NCBI GenBank assembly: GCA_003049485.1
Contig: PYST01000123.1
Location: 38,341-102,340, forward strand
Direction: 5' to 3'
From: Ophioceras dolichostomum
Taxonomy: Eukaryota > Ascomycota > Sordariomycetes > Magnaporthales > Ophioceraceae
DNA: 64,000 bases
Below the pieces are notes generated by a model that ran no database searches, was not told the DNA's origin, and was given only the letters and a program-made list of their open reading frames with translations. This document shows positions 57,018 through 64,000 of this stretch, one piece after another. Each line of letters opens with the position of its first letter. Within the stretch, counting starts at the first letter, position 1. Made by a program: the position numbers and the translations under genes.

Positions 57018-58980
57018 GACACGGAAGAGGTGGAGAAGAGCCAGGGCTACACAGCTAGAGATCGGACATTTATCTACCTAGGTAGACAACGGGAGAATAC
57101 CGGGCTAGCATACTTAGGGATGGAAAACGAACATAGTGGAACGTGGTCGTCAGTGGGACCCCTCCTTGCAAGAAGACAATGGAAAGGCACATCAGCTTTC
57201 ACTCATAGTCCTAAACGCAGGCACGGAATACCGTTACAAAATATCAGCTTGCATTTGCCCGCTGATCTGTGGAACTCTTTCCCTACCAAGTCAACTTCCC
57301 CATGCCGTTGGAGCTTTGCCTCAGTCCTCAGACCACGCGACCAAATCAACGACAGCAGCAGACAAGCCGGTAATAAGGTATCAATGCGAAAGGGCTGTAC
57401 GGTCCGGGAAGGTTCGGGACGGATATCGAGAGGATGGTCAGGTCTTTATCTGAACTCTGCAGGCGAGAAAAAAATGGGAGATGATATCTCCCTCTCCCTC
57501 CTCGGTTGCCGATGATGATCAGTCATCATCAACGCTAAGAAGCAGACAGGGCTGTGTGGCTTCCAATCGTTGTTGCTGAAAATACCCTGGAACAACTCAT
57601 CACACTGATTAAGCTTTCTTTGTAATGTTGCTAAGCCTCCCCTGGAAACACGCTAATCTTCCTTCCCCACAAAGCCGTAGTAGGGGCTTCTCACAACCTG
57701 TGCTTTTTGTTCTAGACCGCCCCCCCAATCTCCTCAGCTGAAGGTTCTGTGGTGCCGTTGTCGCGGGAATTGCAGGGGGTTTCGGTATCAAACCGTGACA
57801 TCACATCATTGAAAATTTCCTGCCAGAAACGTCCTCATTCGTTGCCTCGTTTATCACCATTTTTATTTCTTTACCCCGGGCGATTGCCAACGAGGCCTAC
57901 TATTCAGAGCCGCCGAGAACAACGAAAGAATTGACAATGGCATTGAAAATCTGGGACCCGAAAGATCTCCTGCTCTAGCCGTTGCGCTACCGCACCAACG
58001 GCGAAACCGTCTGGTGCTTTCCCAGTCGGCCGCTTTCTCTCGAATGAGTGGCGCAGATAAACTTCTGACGCGACCGACCGGCAACGGCGCTTCCAGCCCC
58101 AGAGGCCATCAGTCATCAAGTCATCCACTGACCAATTCGCCTACTACCGAAACGGATAGTCTTGTGTCCTACGTTGTACAGCTGGATCTCACTTTGCTGA
58201 TTGGATCTTCGATCACAAATGAGCAGTAGTCGGTCCCCATCGCTCGTTGATGGGTTATGGACTGACCGACAAACTGATTATTTGCCGTCCGTTCTCCGCT
58301 GCCCTCTGGCATTCGCCCAACTTTGCCCATCTGTACGAGGAAACTAGTCCCACGAAAAAATGGATAGTAAGAAAGCATATCGAGGACGAACACGAACTGT
58401 CGTACAATGCTATTGGTTACGGACGAACGATCGAGAGGCGTGCTGCAGTTCAGCACGTATCACGGACCGGGGTGGCCTCAGGTTTGGACGACCATGGATG
58501 GCCGCCCCCTCCGTCAGCAGGCCGAAATGGCTGACAAGCTGTGGCACGACCCCCAAGCTAACGGCGATCTAAGCCCAGAAACCCCCTTTCATCTTGGTAG
58601 GGCCGCACCAGGAGAAATGCTGTAGCCTGGCCCCATCCATTCTAGAGCGCTAGTCCCACGGCGCGGTTCTGTTTTCTCTTTTTTCTTGGCAGGGCATAGG
58701 ACAACTGATCCATGGCGGGCTGCGTGCACACTGCACTAGTGCAACTCAGAACCTGCACCGCACATGGTTGTGGCTGGCCTCAGAGACAAGGGGGGAGGGC
58801 GGGATTTTTGACGCCAACGAAACCGGTCGCCCTCATATTTGACCCCTACACCTGCTTTACATAAGGATGAAAGGGGGACGGTCCGTCTTTCTCCTCCCTG
58901 TCAAGCCATCGAGCCACCCGGGGTTTCGACCAGGCATTGCTTCCTCCTCCTCCTCCTCCTACCTACCTTACCTCTTTCTC
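57018..58980. other. Intergenic, no gene seen
   Basis: The 3' region of the C2H2 gene carries the 14-bp perfect palindrome TCTACCTAGGTAGA at 57073-57086. The remaining 1.9 kb has only overlapping short frames and ends in the CTCC-repeat promoter of the channel gene. Confidence 0.45.
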
Positions 58981-59000
58981 TAGAGGACCCCTTATATCTC

Positions 59001-59006
59001 TATAAA
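59001..59006 (+). promoter_or_regulatory. TATA-like element before the mechanosensitive channel gene
   Basis: TATAAA lies 51 bp before the start codon at 59057, preceded by a CTCC-repeat/CT-rich tract at about 58940-58980 of the kind that accompanies fungal promoters. Confidence 0.35.
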
Positions 59007-59056
59007 CTCGCTTTGTCTCTGGTTTGTTCCCTTTATGTTTTTTTCCTTCTTTCAAG

Positions 59057-59494
59057 ATGAAGGGCATCTGGAAGAGGAAGAAGTCGGAGTACGAGGTACC
59101 AGGACAACAGTTTGAGGCTGGTCCCCAACAGCACTACGGAGGCGGTAGTGATCATCAACAGTACGCGTCCGGCTCCGTCTCTGGCTCCGGCTCACAACAA
59201 CCACAGCCCTCGCCGTACGATACCCAGGGCAACTTCCCGTTTCCTGCGGCCTCGTCGAGCGCACAGAGCCTGGAACTGCAGCAGCAGATGGAAATGCAGC
59301 AACAGTATATGGCGGCCCAACTACAACATCAGCAATACATGGCGGCTCAACAGCAACAACAACAGCAGCAGCAGCAGCAGCAGTACGGCTCTTCGCCACA
59401 GATGCAGCCATACCAAGCCTCTCCCCAACAACACCACCAGTACCACGACGTCCCGCTGAACAGCCAGCATCAGATCATGGCACAGGGAGAGCCA

Positions 59495-59528
<34 letters not shown>

Positions 59529-62343
59529 TCACGCCAGTGATGCCCTCCTCCCCGGCCGACACCAAGTCGTACCAGCTCAAGGACGACCCCATCAGCGGCA
59601 TCACCGGCCTCGACCAGGACTCGCAGGGCACCACCGCCGCCGGCGACGGCGGCCCGGGGGGTCCCGCAGAGGACCCCATCACCCAGCCCGACAAGGAGCT
59701 GCCCCCGCCCGTGAAGGCCCACAAGCGGCTAAGGCTGTTCCTGTGGGGGGTGCGGTACGTGATCGTCGCGGCCGTCGTCGGGCTCATCCTGGCCTCGGCC
59801 GCGATCGCGTACCGGGGGCATCTGGACCACTTCATCGAAGACGAGGAGGAGAGCTGGTGGCAGAAGCAGGAGCTGGGGTTCTGGATCTCGCTGTGGCTGA
59901 CCTTCTCGTGGATCTGCTTCGTCTTCTTCGACCTTGTGGGGCTCGCGCTGCCTTATATCTTCCGGTTCATTGCGAGGTAAGTTCGAGAAGTTAACCACCT
60001 ACCTGGCAAAAGGGAGAAGACCCTACGTGCCTAGGTACCTAGCTGACACTGACGGTTGATATCACTCCCAGATATGTCAACCCTGCCCACCAGAAGTACT
60101 GGCGCTTCTTGAGAAGCATGAGGAGACCCATCTGCTTGTTCTTTGGCGTCGTACTCTGCTTCGGATTGTTTGAGGCCGTAAGTCGAAGCCTTCCCTATCA
60201 CCGATCGCTTGTCATCCATGCCCTTTCAACAAAGACAACGCACGGGCGGTAGACCACCCTCGGCAGGCCCTCACCGCATCAGATCAGACCACCGCAGGAC
60301 TTGGACTGACGTGTTCTCTTCGAAATAGTGCGTCTCAGGCAACGACCTCAAGCTCATGAGCAACCGCGAACCGGGCGTCTGGTACTGGGACGATGTGGTC
60401 GACGACGTTCTCGAGCAGGCGACGCTCTGGGGCGGCTTCTACTTCATCGAGAAGATCCTGATCCTCTACATCTCGATCCATTACCATTACCGCGGCAACA
60501 ACACGCGCATCGTGCGCTCCAAGGACACGGTGAATGCGCTCATGACCCTGTACGAGGCGTCGCTGTACCTGCACCCCACTTTCTCGGGCGCCTTCGACGA
60601 GGAGGACATGGTGATCCGCAACGCGACGGGCCGCGAGTACGCCACGGGCCGGAAGCGCGCGACGGCGTACCTCGCGCGCCTGGGCGTCGACTCGTACAAA
60701 CTGACCTCGTTCTTTGGCGACTTCATGGACGACGACCCGGCGTCACACTGGCTGCGGCCCGCGAGCTCGTATGCTGCGGTGGAGAGGGCCATCGCGAACC
60801 CGCGGAGCGCTGCCGCGCTGGCGAGGCGCATCTGGATGTCGCTGACGCTCAAGGACAGCGAGTGGCTGACGGCGTCGGACATCGCGGAGGTGCTGGGTCC
60901 GTACCGCCAAGAGGAGGCCGCGGCTGCGTTCAAGGTCATCAATGAGAATGATACGGGCGACATCGGCTTGGACGAGATGGTCATGACTGTTGTAGAGGCT
61001 GGCAAGATCCGGCATGACATTTACCAGTCGATGCACTTTGCTGACCACTGCATCAATACTTTCGATTGGGTTTGTCTGTTTGTTCTAGCGGCTGTGATGC
61101 TGTTCTTCATCTGTAAGCCTTGTCTCTTCCCTTATCCCATCCCATCCCACTCCATTTTCTTCAGTCATCCATCCTTCCCTTACCTCACCCCTCACCCAGA
61201 CTCCGACACGATCTTCGGCGGCCTTTTTCCTTCTTTTTTCCCTAACATTGAACAACTTTACTAGTGGTCCTCTACGTCCCCTCCCTAAAAGGAATCCAAG
61301 AAACGCTCTCCTTCCTCGGCATCGGCCTCGGCTTCGCCGCCGGACGCGCCGTGCACCACTTCCTGATCGGCGTCATCTACGTCTTCTTCGACCACCCGTT
61401 CGACATCGGCGACCGCGTCGAGATCTACAACTTGCCGTCTAACAACCAGGTGGCCTGCGTCGTGAAGCGGATCTCTCTGCTGTACACCGTCTTCCGCCGG
61501 CTCGACAACGGCTCGGACCTGCAGATCCAGAACGAGCGCCTGGTCCAGAAGCGCGTCGAGAACGTGTCCCGGTCCGGCATCAACCGGCAGGCCCTGTCGC
61601 TCTACATCGACTTCAAGACGAGCTTCGCGGACCTGGTGTTCCTTCGGAAGGAGCTCGCGGCGTTCGTGACGGCCCCGGAGAACAAGCGCGACTACATGCC
61701 GGACGTGGCGTGTAGCCTGGTGGGCGTCCACGAGCTGAACAAGCTGGAGCTGCGCTGCTCCGTCGCGCACAGGTCGAACTGGTCCAACGAGCCGCTGAGG
61801 GCCGCGAGGTCCAACAAGTTCTACTGCGCGCTGCTGGCCGCCATCCGGAAGATCCCGCTGGTCAAGCCGGGAGGCGCCGTCGCGGTGGGCGAGCAGTCCC
61901 GGCCCATGTACATGGCGTCTGTCGACGAGTCGACCGCACAACGCTTGGCCTCCACTGGCATTGCTGAGCGCGCTAGGCTGCGCGGGGACTATGTGGCGAA
62001 GACGCAGACCCCTGAAGATGAGGAGAAGGAGGCGGTGGGGAAGAAGGTCGCTGAGGGGAAGCTGGACGCGAACGACGAGAAGGCGGTGGAGGAGGAGAGG
62101 GAGAGGGTGAGGAGCGAGAGGGAGAAGAGGGAGAAAGAGAAGAGCGAGGCGGCGAGGATTGCGGAGTCTGAGCGGGTCGCGCTGGCGACGATGCAGAAGA
62201 TGTCGGCTGCGGCGGTGGCGGCGAGGGATAAGAAAAGTCCGGTTGGGGCGAGCTCGGCGGTGGAGGTTAATGAGTTTATTGGGATTTCGACGACGGGGTT
62301 GAGGAGCAAGTTTGCGGGTGGTGGTGCTGGTGGTGGGAAGTGA
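59057..62343 (+). CDS. MscS-family mechanosensitive channel with EF-hand (Msy/MscA type)
   Basis: Exons 59057-59976, 60072-60177, 60329-61112 and 61265-62343 encode 962 residues. The N-terminal 170 residues are Gln-rich with several polyglutamine runs. Hydrophobic helices follow (GVRYVIVAAVVGLILASAAI; FWISLWLTFSWICFVFFDLV; RPICLFFGVVLCFGLFEA). An EF-hand-like loop near residue 548 (NENDTGDIGLDE) has Asn rather than Asp at its first position. Exon 3-4 carries a further pair of helices and the pore-lining segment (LSFLGIGLGFAAGRAVHHFL). The MscS beta domain follows (HPFDIGDRVEIYNL, then LDNGSDLQIQNERLVQKRVENVSRS). The tail is highly charged. Fission-yeast Msy1/Msy2 homologues sit in the ER and control calcium release on hypo-osmotic shock; the same site and role are inferred here. 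Splice sites are canonical, with CTGAC branch sites. Confidence 0.9.
59351..59526 (+). repeat. CAG/CAA polyglutamine tracts in the channel gene
   Basis: Two runs of CAG/CAA codons (about 59350-59381 and 59500-59526) code polyglutamine in the cytosolic N-terminus. They are in frame and likely variable in length between strains. Confidence 0.75.
60031..60042. repeat. CTAGGTACCTAG palindrome inside intron 1 of the channel gene
   Basis: A 12-bp perfect palindrome of the same class as those at 16763, 28260 and 57073. Confidence 0.5.
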
Positions 62344-63685
62344 TGATGTGAGGAGGAGGTGAGGAGGGGATGGCAGGTGATAGTAGGCATGATTCTCTCG
62401 TCTTCTTTCTACATGGGAGAAGTTTGATCTACTTTGCAGTTTAACTATTTGGGTAGTCCGGAGTGTGTGGCAGTGAGGGTCCGAACAAGGGTTGGGAGTT
62501 GGGGGGTCACCCTCAATGGTGGTATGATGTTTTCCATTCTTCTACTCCTTTGACAAGCTAGATTGTTTAGTCCAGCGAGCGTCTTTGTTAATATTAGTTT
62601 AGTAATTTTCAATTCCATCCACCGCGTTTATTTCATTATCTGACACGCGGGCAGTTCCTTTTACGACGGGTTTCGGAGGTGCCCCTTGGCTTCGTTTCGA
62701 GGCCACATCCCCGTAAACGCTATCGCTCAGCTAGCTTGATATAGAGATAGTACATGGAGATAGTATATACCCTGCTCCCGTGGATGTGATACTATATATA
62801 TGAATCCCGGATGCCACCCCCGAGTTCTAGAGCGACATTCTGCTTCTTGTGAGGTAACCTTCACCAGGCCAGCATCGTACGGCGCATGGGCCGTGTAGCC
62901 TTTTCACGGTGTCAGTCGATTTTCTAGGGTATTGTAGTTTGCATTGTGCTCTACTCTGAGTTGGTATTGGCAAATATCGCGATACTACCAACAATAGGAT
63001 AATTCCAAGCCCTGAATCGAGAATCTGAGACGTATTCACTAAGCGGCTCCATGTAGGACAATAGCTCTCATCTGAACGCTTTCTGCACAAACCGTATCCC
63101 AAAATGTGAATAGGAAAAGCATTAATAGAAAATTCAGCTTCATGTCACATAAATCCCGACAGAAACAGAGTCTCCTGTAACTGCCTCGACTGTTTCTCCC
63201 GCCGGCGATGCTCTGCCCTCAAAAAGGACGATTCTCCCCACCCTGGACTCATATTTCCCAGACTCTCTTCTCTTCCCACCAAAATCCTGCGCAACCTGGC
63301 ACCTTTACTCTTCTCATTTCTACACGTCTCCCTTACTTTTTATTTACTCACTTCAGTTTGATCTCCGTCTTGACGAGTCCGCTCTGCTGCGACAACACAT
63401 TCGTCGACGAACTTTTCCCCAGACGTGCCGAAAACCAAACCACAGCCGAACACCACGTTCGCATTCTCCTAGTCTATGAGAACCAATACAGTCAGCCGGT
63501 ATGATTGAACAGACTGAGAAGTGTCTGGTGCTCGTTGGAGGGGGTGTTGCTAACTTGCCTGGGATGAGAACAGTTGCTTCACATCTGTTAGGACTACTAG
63601 TACTACTAGTCCGCAACTCGCAAAGATGCCTCTTCCAGTGGCAACCTTGTGTTGGCAACTCACGGTCGTTCTCTGAAAGAACGAG
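62344..63685. other. Intergenic, no gene seen
   Basis: The 3' region of the channel gene and an AT-richer spacer with short TATA-like alternations around 62740-62800. No supportable gene or RNA. Confidence 0.45.
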
Positions 63686-64000
63686 ATGAAAGACAACGAG
63701 GGCTGGGTCGAAGCCCTCAGGAACAACACGACCCACCTCAAGGGCCTCGAGGCAGAGTGGGCCTACATGAACAAGCTCGCCCCGGACCACAGCAGGAACG
63801 TCATCACGATCAAGGGGCTGCTGCAGGTCCTATGCAAAATGGTCGACAACGTGTTCGAGTTCCGCTACCAGGCGACCAACCCGCTCAGCCCGGGCACGGT
63901 GTGGAGGGTCACTGTCACACGGAGGAATCTACAGTGGGCCTTTCTAGGCAGCAGAGTGGGCCATAGGCCACGTCAAGCCCAGAAGGTGCCTCAGGCATCT
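63686..64000 (+). CDS. Start of an unrecognised protein (3' partial)
   Basis: From the ATG at 63686 a frame is open to the right edge (105 codons). Its composition is protein-like: NEGWVEALRNNTTHL, then hydrophobic/charged helices (ITIKGLLQVLCKMVDNVFEF), then a segment rich in Arg and Gln. An in-frame TGA lies 12 bases upstream of the ATG, so the start is the first possible one unless an upstream exon is spliced on. The frame has GC-rich third positions, unlike the overlapping Arg/Pro-rich frame, which is a shadow. No domain is recognised. Confidence 0.5.
   Translation, partial: MKDNEGWVEALRNNTTHLKGLEAEWAYMNKLAPDHSRNVITIKGLLQVLCKMVDNVFEFRYQATNPLSPGTVWRVTVTRRNLQWAFLGSRVGHRPRQAQKVPQAS

Overview
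This window reads as nuclear DNA of a filamentous ascomycete (Pezizomycotina, most likely a Sordariomycete). Genes are split by short introns (about 47-300 bp) with GT-AG borders and CTAAC/CTGAC-like branch sites. Promoters are CT-rich, intergenic DNA is long, and several genes are recognisably filamentous-fungal: a NudE/RO-11 dynein regulator, a fungal-type C2H2 regulator, an MscS-like channel with an EF-hand, a YAT-family amino acid permease, an mpaB-type oxygenase and a single-chain acetyl-CoA carboxylase. Gene density is low, about 15 loci in 64 kb. There is no operon logic; neighbours look functionally unrelated.

Layout. 0-5 kb: the 3' end of an unknown gene, a small three-exon hypothetical gene, a broken coiled-coil gene (in-frame TAG plus a one-base slip) and a hypothetical gene on the minus strand. 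5.6-7 kb: a membrane-anchored mpaB-type oxygenase (minus). 7-11 kb: gene desert with one copy of a 153-bp hAT-type MITE. 11-12.7 kb: secreted aspartic protease. 14-16.7 kb: large low-complexity protein. 16.9-17.7 kb: an uninterrupted (CT)n tract of about 780 bp, followed by a hairpin, a 108-bp tandem duplication and a second, inverted MITE copy with a perfect 8-bp target duplication. 19.9-20.4 kb: small secreted protein with three six-cysteine repeats. 21.7-25.5 kb: large disordered protein with a SUMO-interaction-like motif and an in-frame TAG (minus). 25.5-32.7 kb: gene desert containing an assembly gap next to a C21 run.

32.7-35.3 kb: seven-exon amino acid permease whose model needs a 5-nt micro-exon and a GC-AG intron. 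37.2-44.7 kb: acetyl-CoA carboxylase (minus), the most secure call. 48.6-50.7 kb: NudE/RO-11 homologue (minus). 52.4-53.5 kb: Ras-like protein with degenerate nucleotide-binding motifs (minus). 54.8-57 kb: five-exon C2H2 regulator. 59-62.3 kb: four-exon mechanosensitive channel with polyglutamine runs and an EF-hand. 63.7 kb to the end: the start of an unrecognised gene.

The most notable signals are the MITE pair, the giant CT tract, the micro-exon, the two CAG-to-TAG interruptions, the degenerate Ras-like protein and the repeat-built cysteine-rich secreted protein. I found no CRISPR array, rRNA or convincing tRNA gene. Exon borders were read by eye from splice consensus and reading frame; no similarity search was run.
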